A DNA stretch of 64,000 nt from Symmachiella macrocystis (lineage in GTDB: Bacteria; Planctomycetota; Planctomycetia; Planctomycetales; Planctomycetaceae). Below, in pieces: positions 10,518-19,721 of this stretch. The stretch covers positions 620,001 to 684,000 of the forward strand of contig NZ_SJPP01000003.1 of the NCBI RefSeq assembly GCF_007860075.1, in the 5' to 3' direction. Both the position numbers and the translations under genes were made by a program. The number at the start of each line of letters is the position of its first letter. Positions within the stretch are counted from its first letter, which is position 1. Below the pieces are notes generated by a model. The model was not told the DNA's origin. It made no database searches and saw only the letters and a program-made list of their open reading frames with translations.

Positions 10518-12296
10518 ATGCGATTTCGCCACTTCGTGCTGATCGTGGCGGCCATCGTCGCTTTCCAGGGAGCGTTCCTGGCCCAGGACGGTCAGTTGGA
10601 CCGCCTCTACGCTCAAGAAGCCGCCCCAGAACCGGCCAACGACGAAACAACGCCCAACAACGCCGGTGGCAGTTTGGATTCGACCCAGCAAGCGATTTCT
10701 CGGCGCTACAAGCGCTTTGAGGAAACATTGCTGAAGATGGCCGAGTTGATGCGCAAGACCGACCCCGAGCGAGCCGAGTTGCTAAGGCGCGTGATCGGCA
10801 AAAGCAAAGAGCAATTCATCGCCATCCGCATGGATAAACTCGTCGAGCTTTTAGAAAAAGAAAGCTTCGGCAATGCGATCGAGCAACAAGACGACTTGGT
10901 GCTCGAATTGACCGCCCTATTGGACTTGCTGGGAAGCGAAGATCGGGCCAAAGAGATTGAAGAGGAAAAAAAGCGTCTGCAGGATTTAATCCGCAACGTC
11001 GACGCACTATTGGGCAAACAAAAAGGCCTCCGCGCCGATACCGAACGTGGCGCGGGCGAAAAAGGTCTGCAAAAACGCCAACACGACCTGGAAGAACGCA
11101 CCCAAAAATTGGGCGAAAAAATAGATCGGCAAGATCAGAAAAAAGCTCAGGACTTACAGGGAGACCAGGAGCCCGGCGGAGAGAAGTCCGACAGCCAAAA
11201 ATCGGATGCCGAAAAATCCGACGGTCAAAAGACTGACGGCAAGAAATCCGATGGCCAGAAGTCGGATGGGCAAAAGTCGGATGGGCAAAAGTCGGATGGG
11301 CAAAAGTCGGATGGGCAAAAGTCGGATGGGCAAAAGTCGGATGGGCAAAAGTCGGATGGTCAGAAGTCGGATGGTCAGAAGTCGGATGGTCAGAAGTCCG
11401 ATGGTCAGAAGTCCGATGGTCAGAAGTCGGACGGTCAGAAGTCGGACGGTCAGAAGTCCGATGGACAACAAAAACAGCAACCTTCCACGCCTGGACGCCA
11501 GGAGGTCGAGCAGGCGCGGAAGGCCATGCAGGATGCTTTGGACAAACTCAAAGAGGGCCAACGCGACGACGCCTCGCAGGACCAGACGGATGCCATTGCC
11601 AAATTGCAGCAAGCCAAAGAGCGGCTTGAGGAAATTCTTCGCCAATTGCGGGAAGAAGAACGCGAGCGGATGTTGACGAAACTGGAGGACCGTTTCCAGC
11701 AAATGCTAGCGGTGCAGATCCTGATTTATGACAACACGGTCCCATTGGGAAAAATCCCCGAGGATCAACGCGAAACGCGGCACATTTCCAAGGCCAAGGA
11801 ACTCGCCCGCAAAGAAGCGGGACTTGCGCTGGAAGCCGAAAAGGCGTTGACGCTTCTTAAAGACGAGGGATCCTCCGTCGCTTTCCCCGAAGCGGTCGAG
11901 CAAATGCGCGACGATATGCGAACCGTGATGACGCGGCTCGAAGCGGCTCAGGTGGGCGAACTGACGCAGGGCATTGAACAGGACATTATCGAAACACTGG
12001 AAGAATTGGTCGAAGCGCTTCAGAGAGAAATTGAGCAAGGCAAAGCCAAACCACAAGATCAACAGAAGAAGCAGCAACAAAAACGAAAAGAGGAGCTGCT
12101 GAATAAGCTGGCCGAACTCAAAATGCTACGCTCGCTGCAATTACGCATCAATCGCGGAACCAAACGACTGGGACGACTGTTCGACGGGGAACAGGCCGAA
12201 CAGCAGGATATTCTCGACCAACTGAGGATTCTCGGCGAACGTCAACGCCGTGTCCAAAATGCGACGAATGACATCGCCACCGGAAAAAATCAATAG
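10518..12296 (+). CDS. Secreted coiled-coil protein with KSDGQ tandem repeats
   Basis: The protein has 592 residues. A signal peptide occupies about residues 1-24 (hydrophobic FVLIVAAIVAFQGAFL). Two charged coiled-coil regions (about 50-215 and 325-590) flank a run of 19 pentapeptides, mainly KSDGQ, at residues 223-317. The flanks are rich in Glu, Lys, Arg and Gln, with little hydrophobic core beyond the coiled coil. The repeat should be an extended, charged and flexible linker. It follows the DUF4175-like gene by 121 bp and precedes a secreted helical protein, so a structural or scaffold role in the envelope complex is a fair guess. No catalytic motif is visible. Confidence 0.85.
   Translation: MRFRHFVLIVAAIVAFQGAFLAQDGQLDRLYAQEAAPEPANDETTPNNAGGSLDSTQQAISRRYKRFEETLLKMAELMRKTDPERAELLRRVIGKSKEQFIAIRMDKLVELLEKESFGNAIEQQDDLVLELTALLDLLGSEDRAKEIEEEKKRLQDLIRNVDALLGKQKGLRADTERGAGEKGLQKRQHDLEERTQKLGEKIDRQDQKKAQDLQGDQEPGGEKSDSQKSDAEKSDGQKTDGKKSDGQKSDGQKSDGQKSDGQKSDGQKSDGQKSDGQKSDGQKSDGQKSDGQKSDGQKSDGQKSDGQKSDGQKSDGQQKQQPSTPGRQEVEQARKAMQDALDKLKEGQRDDASQDQTDAIAKLQQAKERLEEILRQLREEERERMLTKLEDRFQQMLAVQILIYDNTVPLGKIPEDQRETRHISKAKELARKEAGLALEAEKALTLLKDEGSSVAFPEAVEQMRDDMRTVMTRLEAAQVGELTQGIEQDIIETLEELVEALQREIEQGKAKPQDQQKKQQQKRKEELLNKLAELKMLRSLQLRINRGTKRLGRLFDGEQAEQQDILDQLRILGERQRRVQNATNDIATGKNQ
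11184..11468 (+). repeat. Tandem 15-bp repeat, 19 copies, in frame
   Basis: Nineteen consecutive 15-bp units encode KSDGQ or close variants (KSDSQ, KSDAE and KTDGK near the start). The six units at 11259-11348 are identical (AAGTCGGATGGGCAA), and the next three are identical to one another. Later units differ only at third codon positions. This gradient suggests recent expansion from the middle. Confidence 0.97.
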
Positions 12297-12321
12297 TTTT
12301 CTGTTTTCCTTGGAAATGCAT

Positions 12322-13377
12322 ATGAAATTACGAATCGCTACATATTGCATCACATTGACTGCCGCTTGGGCTCTCATGCCGCGCCCCGCTGTCGCATTCG
12401 AAACGGCAGGCGCTGCCGTCCTGGCCGCGCCTGCGGCTGAGGTGGTTCAACAACGCGTACATAATTGGCTGACCACAGTCAAAGACCTGCAGCCGGAAAC
12501 GCAGCAGCAAATCGATGCCTTGTGGCAATTCGAAGGCGAACTCCCCGCGGAAAAATTATTGGAGCGGGTCATCGCCACTTTTAGTCTGGTCGACGCCCCC
12601 ACGAAGGCGCTAGTCGAAGCCTGTCGCTTCCGGGATGTAAGCGTCCATCCTCCCGACGCGCAGTTGTTGGAGGCCGAGAACCTCGATTCGTTTTACACCA
12701 ATAACCTGCGGTTGTACTACGGGCGTTACCTGACGCAGCGACGGATGTACGAAGAGGGCTTGGCTGTTTTCGACAACATTGCCGTCACAGAGGTTGTTGA
12801 TCCGGCGACGTATTTGTTTTTCAAAGCAGTTTGCCAACATCATCTGCTAATGAAGCAAGACGGGCTGAAAACGATTGAGCAATTGACGGCGCGCACTGAG
12901 GGCGTCCCCTCGCGATACAGCACCGTAGCGACGCTGATGCAGTACGATCTGGAAGGGCTGAAAGAGAAATCGCTCGACGAAATCTCTCGCAAGATGCTCG
13001 ACGTGGAGCGACGACTCGACTTGGGACGATCGGGGCAAAAAGTCCAAAAGGTCGAAGATGAAATCATCGCCGGCCTAGATGAGATCATCAAGAAAATTGA
13101 ACAACAATCCGGCGGAGGCGGAGGTGGTGGTGGCCAGGGTGGCAATAGCAACAACCCTGCGAACGGTGCTGACGACAGCAGCGTGAAGGGGGCAACCGCA
13201 CCGGGCACCGTCGATCCCAAGGACATTAAAAAAGGGGGCAAGTGGGGCGGCCTGGATGACAAGGCCCGCTCCCGGATCAAGCAACTGATTGGCCGCGATT
13301 TCCCGAACCATTACCGTCGCGCTGTTGAAGAGTATTTTCGCAACGCCGCCAAACGGACCGTCCCGACGAATAATTGA
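12322..13377 (+). CDS. Secreted helical (TPR-like) protein with poly-Gly linker
   Basis: The start is taken at ATG 12322 (12316 is also possible), just before a signal peptide ending near AVAFE; this gives about 351 residues. The mature part is helical and TPR-like, with segments such as YGRYLTQRRMYEEGLAVFDN. A linker with eight consecutive glycines and an Asn/Gly-rich stretch follows (about residues 265-285). The end carries a short conserved-looking block, FPNHYRRAVEEYFRNAAKR. It starts 25 bp after the KSDGQ-repeat gene, so the two are likely co-expressed. The function is unknown; an assembly partner of the coiled-coil proteins is possible. Confidence 0.82.
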   Translation: MKLRIATYCITLTAAWALMPRPAVAFETAGAAVLAAPAAEVVQQRVHNWLTTVKDLQPETQQQIDALWQFEGELPAEKLLERVIATFSLVDAPTKALVEACRFRDVSVHPPDAQLLEAENLDSFYTNNLRLYYGRYLTQRRMYEEGLAVFDNIAVTEVVDPATYLFFKAVCQHHLLMKQDGLKTIEQLTARTEGVPSRYSTVATLMQYDLEGLKEKSLDEISRKMLDVERRLDLGRSGQKVQKVEDEIIAGLDEIIKKIEQQSGGGGGGGGQGGNSNNPANGADDSSVKGATAPGTVDPKDIKKGGKWGGLDDKARSRIKQLIGRDFPNHYRRAVEEYFRNAAKRTVPTNN

Positions 13378-13463
13378 TGTCCAGTCCCCTCCCCCATTGC
13401 CCCTGACCCTGATGCCTCTGTGATTGTACTTGCCCCTCATTCCACTTGCGTATTGAAGAGAAT

Positions 13464-14627
13464 ATGAGCGTTTGGTTCCTGGTTACGGCTGCAGCCTTGC
13501 TACAACAACCCCAGGTGGAATTGCAAACACTTGAGGGGGCTCCCCAGATCGGGACCTTGTCGCAACTGACCGCCGACGGGGCAGTCATCACGACCGGCGA
13601 GGGAGGAGCGACCGTTTCTGCGGATGACCTGTTGGAAATCCGTTTTCCGGGACGAAAATCGGTACTTCCCCCGCGGAATTCCATTCATGTCACATTGACC
13701 GATGGATCGCATTTCGCATGCAAGTCGTTCGCACTTGCCTCCCAAAGAGCACAGCCAACGATCGAAGGTCTCGAGCCGTTCAGCTTTTCCTCCCGCTCAT
13801 TAGCGACGATCCGTTTATCGCCAGCCGACGGTGCGATTGCTGAGCTGTGGAGTGACATGCGAAAACGCGATTTCGAGACCGATGCGCTCATCATCCGTAA
13901 GGGCGATATTCTGGACTATTTGACCGGGGTCATTGGCGACATCGATGACAAGACCGTTAAATTTCTCATCGACAATGACGAATTGGAACTTCCCCGCGAA
14001 AAAGTTTTCGGACTCGTTTTTTATCACCGCACGCCGCGAAAGACGAGACCCGTCTGCGGTATCTCCCTGACAGATGGCGGATTGTTATTGGCCCGTTCAG
14101 TTGAACTTATGGAGTCAAACCTGAACGCGCGGCTCTCGGTCGGCGGCTCGCTGAAGTTGCCACTCAGCAAGATTGAAAGCCTGGATTTTAGCAACGGCAA
14201 AGTTGTTTATCTCGCCAACATGGAACCACGCGATGTTCAATACGTCCCCTATTTCGACATCACTTGGACCTACCGTCGCAACAGCAATCTGGACGGGGGA
14301 CCGATTCGACTAGGCGGGCAGACCTATACCAAGGGACTTTCGATTCACAGCCGCACAACGCTGAAATATCGGCTACGCGGCGACTACCGGCGATTTCGCG
14401 CGGTGATGGGAATCGACCAAATTGTCGAAGGGCGCGGAAATGTGAAGGTGGTCATTTCGGCCGACGACAATGTCCTTTTGGAAACAACTGTGAAAGGGAC
14501 CGACAAACCGCAACCGCTGGACTTGGACGTGAGCGGCGCGCGGGACCTGACGATTCTCGTCGATTTTGGCGAGGACCTGGATATCGCCGATCATCTCGAC
14601 CTTGCGGACGCCCGGGTTACGAAATAA
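13464..14627 (+). CDS. Secreted protein with C-terminal NPCBM domain
   Basis: The protein has 387 residues from ATG 13464. The N-terminus has a short hydrophobic lead but no clear cleavage site. Residues about 20-245 form an uncharacterised beta-rich region with repeats of the type LTDG..LLAR. Residues about 255-385 match the NPCBM (novel putative carbohydrate-binding module) pattern: YFDITWTYRRNSN, GGQTYTKGLSIHSRT, then FRAVMGID and a VDFGEDLDIADHLDLADARV ending. NPCBM modules bind glycans in glycosidases, but no catalytic domain is present. It lies between the helical protein and the HtrA genes in the same direction. Confidence 0.85.
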   Translation: MSVWFLVTAAALLQQPQVELQTLEGAPQIGTLSQLTADGAVITTGEGGATVSADDLLEIRFPGRKSVLPPRNSIHVTLTDGSHFACKSFALASQRAQPTIEGLEPFSFSSRSLATIRLSPADGAIAELWSDMRKRDFETDALIIRKGDILDYLTGVIGDIDDKTVKFLIDNDELELPREKVFGLVFYHRTPRKTRPVCGISLTDGGLLLARSVELMESNLNARLSVGGSLKLPLSKIESLDFSNGKVVYLANMEPRDVQYVPYFDITWTYRRNSNLDGGPIRLGGQTYTKGLSIHSRTTLKYRLRGDYRRFRAVMGIDQIVEGRGNVKVVISADDNVLLETTVKGTDKPQPLDLDVSGARDLTILVDFGEDLDIADHLDLADARVTK

Positions 14628-14692
14628 CGTTGAAGAGAGAGAGGGGTGGCACGATCGCGTCGCCTGACAATTCATCCTACACGGAAACACAG

Positions 14693-16447
14693 ATGCCCAA
14701 ATTTTTAACCTCGCTGATTGCGGCCCTGTTGCTGATTGCGCAAATCCCGGCAGTCCCGGCCCCCGCCGTTGAGCCGGAAGTTGCGCAGGCGGAACAACAA
14801 CGCATCGAGGTGATGGCCCGTGCCGCTTCGACGGTGGTTGCCGTTTTCGGAGCAGAGGGAGCCGGCGGCGGTTCAGGAGTCTTGATTTCGCCCGATGGAT
14901 ATGCCCTGACGAATTTCCACGTGGTGCAAGGCGCCGGCAATTTCATGAAGTGCGGCTTGGCCGATGGTGTCCTGTATGACGCGGTGATCGTCAGTATCGA
15001 CCCCACGGGCGACGTGGCTTTGATCAAACTCTTGGGACGGGACGATTTCCCCGCCGCTCCGATGGGCAACAGCGATTTGCTCCACCAAGGGGATCCTGTG
15101 TTCGCCATGGGCAATCCCTTCCTGCTGGCAACCGACTTTCACCCGACGGCCACGTTTGGCATCGTTTCGGGAATTCACCGCTACCAATATCCCTCGGGTA
15201 CGATTTTGGAGTACACCGACTGCATTCAAACCGACGCTTCGATCAATCCCGGCAACTCCGGCGGCCCGTTGTTCAACACCGCTGGGGAAGTGGTCGGGAT
15301 CAACGGTCGTATTTCCCTAGATAAACGGGGCCGCGTCAATGTGGGGGCGGGCTACGCCATCTCCATCAATCAAATCAAACATTTCATGGACCACCTCCGC
15401 AGTGGACGCATCGTGGACCATGCTACGTTGGGCGCGATCGTCTCCACAAATCAGGATGGCGCGGTGATGGTCGACAACATCTTGGAGGATACACCCGTCT
15501 ATCGCCGAGGTTTGCGATTGGATGACGAAATCGTTTCCTTTGCTGGGCGACCGATTCGTAGTGTGAATCAATTCAAAAACATCCTGGGAATTTACCCCAA
15601 AGGATGGAAGTTGCCGCTCGCGTTTCGTCGGGAAGTCGATGGCAATATCGAAACCCACGAAATCATCGTTCGCTTAGAGGCATTGCACCGCAGCAGTGAA
15701 TTGACGCTCGACGATTCCCCCAAAAAACCGCGCGGCCCCCGTCTGCCCAAAACTGAACGCAAGGAACAACCTCCGGCCGTGTTAAAGACATCGCCGGAAC
15801 TGGCAAAATACTATCAGAAAAAACCGGGGTTCCTGAATTACTATTTCAATGAACTCGAACGCAATCGCGCACTACGAGGGTTGGAGGATCTGGGCGATTT
15901 TTCCGAGGTGAGCAGTCGCTGGATCGTGACCGGCAAGACGGAAACCGGCGAAGATTTCCGCATTGTATTCGCCTCCACAGGAATGGGAATGCTGTTAGGC
16001 GAAAACGCCTACTTGCAGCCCTTGGGCGAGGATGCCGCGATCATCGATGAACCGCCGGGCAGCGGCGGTTTGTTGGCCGGATTGAACCACTATCGTCGCC
16101 TATTGACGATGGGAGCTGCCGGTTTTTCTGAATTCTTTTACGTCGGCAGCACCCCGCTGGATGGTGTGGGCGAGCGTGTTGATATTGTCGAAGCGGAATT
16201 GAACGCCGGACGTTCACTGTGGTATTTCCAAAAGGGCACGGGCGAACTGGTCGGGTTTGACTTTTGGATCCATGACGATGCAGATCCTTGCGAGGTCCGC
16301 TTCTCCGGTAGGCGAGAATTCCAGGGACGAATATTACCCGCGCGGTGGACGGTCAATCACGCCGACAAAACTTTCGTCACATTGAATATCGAAAACTGTG
16401 AGTTTCCAACGTCCGACGACGAATCAGTCAAGGAGGCGGGCCGATGA
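14693..16447 (+). CDS. HtrA-like trypsin-fold serine protease with PDZ domain
   Basis: ATG 14693 opens a clear signal peptide, giving 584 residues. The S1C protease domain (about 35-240) carries an intact triad: His76 in LTNFHVV, Asp107 in GDVALI and Ser189 in NPGNSGGPL. A PDZ domain follows (about 250-335). The C-terminal 240 residues form an extra region not found in DegP, and I do not recognise it. The stop overlaps the next start (ATGA), so it is coupled to a degenerate paralogue. It is likely a periplasmic quality-control or processing protease. The open frame extends further upstream into the NPCBM gene, but that part is not used. Confidence 0.9.
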   Translation: MPKFLTSLIAALLLIAQIPAVPAPAVEPEVAQAEQQRIEVMARAASTVVAVFGAEGAGGGSGVLISPDGYALTNFHVVQGAGNFMKCGLADGVLYDAVIVSIDPTGDVALIKLLGRDDFPAAPMGNSDLLHQGDPVFAMGNPFLLATDFHPTATFGIVSGIHRYQYPSGTILEYTDCIQTDASINPGNSGGPLFNTAGEVVGINGRISLDKRGRVNVGAGYAISINQIKHFMDHLRSGRIVDHATLGAIVSTNQDGAVMVDNILEDTPVYRRGLRLDDEIVSFAGRPIRSVNQFKNILGIYPKGWKLPLAFRREVDGNIETHEIIVRLEALHRSSELTLDDSPKKPRGPRLPKTERKEQPPAVLKTSPELAKYYQKKPGFLNYYFNELERNRALRGLEDLGDFSEVSSRWIVTGKTETGEDFRIVFASTGMGMLLGENAYLQPLGEDAAIIDEPPGSGGLLAGLNHYRRLLTMGAAGFSEFFYVGSTPLDGVGERVDIVEAELNAGRSLWYFQKGTGELVGFDFWIHDDADPCEVRFSGRREFQGRILPARWTVNHADKTFVTLNIENCEFPTSDDESVKEAGR

Positions 16448-17466
16448 AACATCTCTTGCGTAGCAGTATTATGATTCTGCTGGTTTGTGGGAGCATGCCC
16501 CTCGCAAACGCCCAAGATGAGCTGTCCCCCATCCAGGAAGTGCAAACACGGCTGGTGAAAATCTTCGGTGCCGGCGGCATCGGCGGATTGCATTCCTATA
16601 GCACCGGTTTCATCATCTCGCCCGACGGTTATATCGCCACGGTCTGGAGCCACGTTTTGGATCCCGACGTGGTGACGGTCGTGCTGGGCAACGGACGTAA
16701 ACTGGAAGGCCGCATCGTCGGGGCCGAGCCGCAATTGCATCTGGCAATTCTCAAAGTCGATGCTGAGGACCTCCCCTATTTTGATTTAGACGACGCTGCT
16801 TCAGCCGGAACCGGGCAGCGCGTCCTAGCCTTTGGTAATATGTACAAGGTGGCTACGGGCGATGAACCGGTCTCGGTGATGCAAGGCGTGATTGCCGCTA
16901 AGACGCGATTGCGTGCGCGGCGGGGCGCGTTTGAGGTCCCCTTTGACGGGCCTGTCTATGTCGTCGATGCCATCACCAACAATCCCGGTATGGGCGGCGG
17001 AGTGTTGACAACCCGCGACGGCCGGTTGCTGGCCATGATTGGCAAGGAACTGCGCAACGCTGAAACCAATACCTGGATCAATTATGCTATCCCGGTGGAT
17101 GAGTTGGCTGATGTCGCGCATCAAATCAAATCCGGAACATTTCGCCGAAGTGATACCCCCAAAAGCCGGACCGCCCCACCGCAAAACTATCGCGCGATCG
17201 ACTTTGGCATCGTGCTTATTCCAGACGTACTCAGCCGCACACCGGCCTATATTGACAGTCTCCTTCCCGGCAGCGATGCCGCCCAACAAGACCTACGCCC
17301 CGACGACCTGTTGCTGTTCATCAACGGTGAACTCATTCAGTCCTGCAAGGAATTGCAGGCCGAATTGGGCCGACTGGAAGAGGCGGATATTGTCCAATTG
17401 GTCGTCCGCCGCGGAGACAGTTTGGTCTCTGTGGAGTTAGAAGCCCCTGAAAAAGACGAACCATAG
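16444..17466 (+). CDS. HtrA-like pseudoprotease with PDZ domain
   Basis: The protein has 340 residues with a signal peptide ending near ANAQ. The trypsin-like fold (about residues 30-225) aligns with the preceding protein. The His position is kept (His70), but the Asp position is His99 (QLHLAIL) and the Ser position is Gly184 (NNPGMGGGVL), so ordinary serine-protease activity is not expected. A C-terminal PDZ domain spans about 245-335 (RTPAYIDSLLPGSDAAQQDL). It starts in the ATGA overlap with the active protease gene, so the two are probably made in a fixed ratio. A regulatory or scaffold role is inferred. Confidence 0.88.
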   Translation: MKHLLRSSIMILLVCGSMPLANAQDELSPIQEVQTRLVKIFGAGGIGGLHSYSTGFIISPDGYIATVWSHVLDPDVVTVVLGNGRKLEGRIVGAEPQLHLAILKVDAEDLPYFDLDDAASAGTGQRVLAFGNMYKVATGDEPVSVMQGVIAAKTRLRARRGAFEVPFDGPVYVVDAITNNPGMGGGVLTTRDGRLLAMIGKELRNAETNTWINYAIPVDELADVAHQIKSGTFRRSDTPKSRTAPPQNYRAIDFGIVLIPDVLSRTPAYIDSLLPGSDAAQQDLRPDDLLLFINGELIQSCKELQAELGRLEEADIVQLVVRRGDSLVSVELEAPEKDEP

Positions 17467-17484
17467 TCCAACGAATTCAAATTA

Positions 17485-17508
17485 CACGGACGGTTTGTCC
17501 GCCCGTGC
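17485..17508 (+). repeat. 24-bp palindromic intergenic repeat, copy 1
   Basis: The sequence begins CACGGACGG and ends CCGCCCGTGC. It matches the 24-bp element at 20779 at 19 positions. The outer stem (CACGG with CCGTG) is kept, and one base pair differs by a compensatory change. It lies 18 bp after the stop of the pseudoprotease gene. Confidence 0.6.
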
Positions 17509-17567
17509 CAACGGCATTTATGCCACGAAAAGTTCGTGCCCCATCTTCAACAACTGAACCGCACATC

Positions 17568-19559
17568 ATGCCGAATCAAAAACTACGGCTGACCATACTC
17601 ACGCTATTGAGCATCGTCGTCGTGATCATAATTGCCCCAACGGCCAGAGCGCAGACGGATGGCAAATTGGCTGTCTTGGAAGAACGCGCGCTCAAACAAG
17701 CTGCGGCGATTGTTGCTCCGTCGACTGTGCGGATTGAAACCGTCGGAGGTTTAGAGCGAGTCGAAGAAATCCTGGCTGGAACGGGACCGACTACAGGTGT
17801 AGTTGTTTCGGCCGATGGGTACATCATTACCAGCTCCTTCAATTTTGCCGCCAAACCGTCGTCCATCTTGGTGACGTTGCCCGACGGTCGCCGCTTTGCC
17901 GCGCGACAGGTTGCGTCGGACAACCTCAAGATGCTGACCTTGATCAAGATCAACGCCGAGAATTTGACGCCAGCCCCTGCCGCACCGCGCGACAGCATCC
18001 GCGTAGGACAATGGGCCATCGCCCTGGGACGGACTTATGAAACCCCGTTTCCCAGCATGTCGGTGGGCATTGTCAGCGCGCTCAATCGAATCTGGGGCAA
18101 GGCGATTCAAACCGACGCCAAGGTTTCGCCCGTGAATTACGGCGGACCGTTGGTCGACATCGAAGGCCGCGTCCTGGGCGTGTTGGTTCCACTCTCGCCG
18201 CAAGGAAAATCCGACGCAGCGGGCGTTGAATGGTACGATGCGGGGATCGGCTTCGCGATTCCGATGTCCGACATCTATGCCGTGCTCGATCAACTCAAAG
18301 CCGAGAAAGACCTGCACAGTGGTTTGTTGGGCATTACGTTTGAAAGTAAGGATCTCTACAGCACGCCCCCGGTGGTCGACCACGTTTGGTACAACTCCCC
18401 CGCACAGAAGGCCGGAATCAAATCGGGTGACACGATCGTCGAGGTCAACAACGCGGCAACGACAAGGATTACCCAAGTTCGGCACGCATTGGGCAACGCC
18501 TATGCCGGAGATAAAATTGCATTGAGCGTCAATCGCGACGGCGAGACGATCAAGGTGGACTTCGAATTGGCCGCAAAATTAGAGCCCTACGAATCCGCTT
18601 TTTTGGGAATCTTGCCCGAGCGTCTTTCCACCATCGAGCCGGCTGAGGCCGCTGGTGTGGAAGTTCGCTACGTCTATGCCGACAGCCCGGCAGCCGCCGC
18701 GGGACTACAGCGCGGGGACCGCATCACAGAATTCAATGACGCACCACAAAGTACAGCCATCGAGTTACGCGACGCGCTGAGCCGCGCGCGGCCCGGCGAT
18801 AAAGCAGTCCTCACCTATCTGCGCAAGGGGGAATCCCAAACCGCTGAGGTGGAGTTGCAAAAGATCTCAGCTGTGATCCCGGCAGAATTACCACGCTCGC
18901 CCATCCCATTGCCGGCGGAGAAAAACGAGGATTCTGAAAAAACAGGACGCTTGGCCGAAACGCTGGAAACGCACGCGCACGATTTGTGGGCCTTCGTTCC
19001 GGATGATTACAACCCTGACTACCAGTACGCGCTCTTGGTGTGGATCCATCCGTCGAGAAACACTATGGAAGCCGACATGCTCAAACGTTGGAAGCAGATT
19101 TGCCGCGAGCGCGGTGTGATCCTGCTGGCCCCTAAGGCAGGTACCGCTGAGACATGGACTCCCAACGAAATCGGCTTCATTAAGGCAGCCGTCGAATCGT
19201 TTGTCCATCGCTATTCCATTGACCAGGAGCGGATCGTATTACACGGTTTCGACTCGGGTGCAGTCCTGGCCCAGCAGTTGGCATTCAAAGAACGCGAACT
19301 GTTCCCAGCGATCTGTCTCGCCAGAGCCCCGCTGGCCGTCCAGCCACCTGAGAATCGTCCCGACTTCCCGTTGCAATGGGATTTCGTCTACGGTGCCGAC
19401 GACCCGCAGAGTCGCAAAATTGAGGCATCGATTCAGGCGCTGGAGAAAATGCGGTATCCGGTCAGCCATCGCGCAGTTCCGGGATTGGGACAAGAATATC
19501 CACCGGAACCAGCCATCGAAGAGGTCGGTCGCTGGATCGACGCGCTGGACCGCATTTGA
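17568..19559 (+). CDS. HtrA-like pseudoprotease, two PDZ domains and alpha/beta-hydrolase-like tail
   Basis: ATG 17568 opens a strong signal peptide ending near ARAQ; an upstream in-frame ATG at 17505 is less likely. The protein has 663 residues. The trypsin-like domain (about 35-240) has lost all three catalytic positions: Phe91 for His, Met122 for Asp and Tyr191 for Ser (SPVNYGGPL). Two PDZ domains follow (about 255-340 and 350-440). Residues about 460-663 resemble an alpha/beta-hydrolase of the esterase/PHB-depolymerase type. At its nucleophile elbow, HGFDSGA, Asp562 stands where Ser is expected, so this domain too may be inactive. It is the third consecutive HtrA-like gene. Confidence 0.86.
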   Translation: MPNQKLRLTILTLLSIVVVIIIAPTARAQTDGKLAVLEERALKQAAAIVAPSTVRIETVGGLERVEEILAGTGPTTGVVVSADGYIITSSFNFAAKPSSILVTLPDGRRFAARQVASDNLKMLTLIKINAENLTPAPAAPRDSIRVGQWAIALGRTYETPFPSMSVGIVSALNRIWGKAIQTDAKVSPVNYGGPLVDIEGRVLGVLVPLSPQGKSDAAGVEWYDAGIGFAIPMSDIYAVLDQLKAEKDLHSGLLGITFESKDLYSTPPVVDHVWYNSPAQKAGIKSGDTIVEVNNAATTRITQVRHALGNAYAGDKIALSVNRDGETIKVDFELAAKLEPYESAFLGILPERLSTIEPAEAAGVEVRYVYADSPAAAAGLQRGDRITEFNDAPQSTAIELRDALSRARPGDKAVLTYLRKGESQTAEVELQKISAVIPAELPRSPIPLPAEKNEDSEKTGRLAETLETHAHDLWAFVPDDYNPDYQYALLVWIHPSRNTMEADMLKRWKQICRERGVILLAPKAGTAETWTPNEIGFIKAAVESFVHRYSIDQERIVLHGFDSGAVLAQQLAFKERELFPAICLARAPLAVQPPENRPDFPLQWDFVYGADDPQSRKIEASIQALEKMRYPVSHRAVPGLGQEYPPEPAIEEVGRWIDALDRI

Positions 19560-19721
19560 CCCTAAACCGTGCCCAACGGTTGACCGAGATGCAATTTTTT
19601 CTCATGTGAGCCGTGCCGGTTTTCTTCGCACTTCGGCTTTGCTAAACTGCGGACCAGCGTGGAATTTTTGATTCCTCAAGTCTCCTGGTCCTGAACGCAT
19701 TCTCGAAAAGCATACCATCCC

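Noticed and set aside
11184-11468. CRISPR-like regular repeats
   Set aside because: The period is 15 bp without spacers, and the array is in frame within a gene.
11154-11702. Minus-strand open frame with Leu/Ile/Arg repeats opposite the KSDGQ array
   Set aside because: It is the antisense reading of the 15-bp tandem repeat; because 15 is a multiple of three, every frame of the array stays open. There is no start context or signal of its own.
14264-14692. Upstream extension of the first HtrA-like gene
   Set aside because: It overlaps the NPCBM gene in another frame, and the signal peptide starts at 14693.
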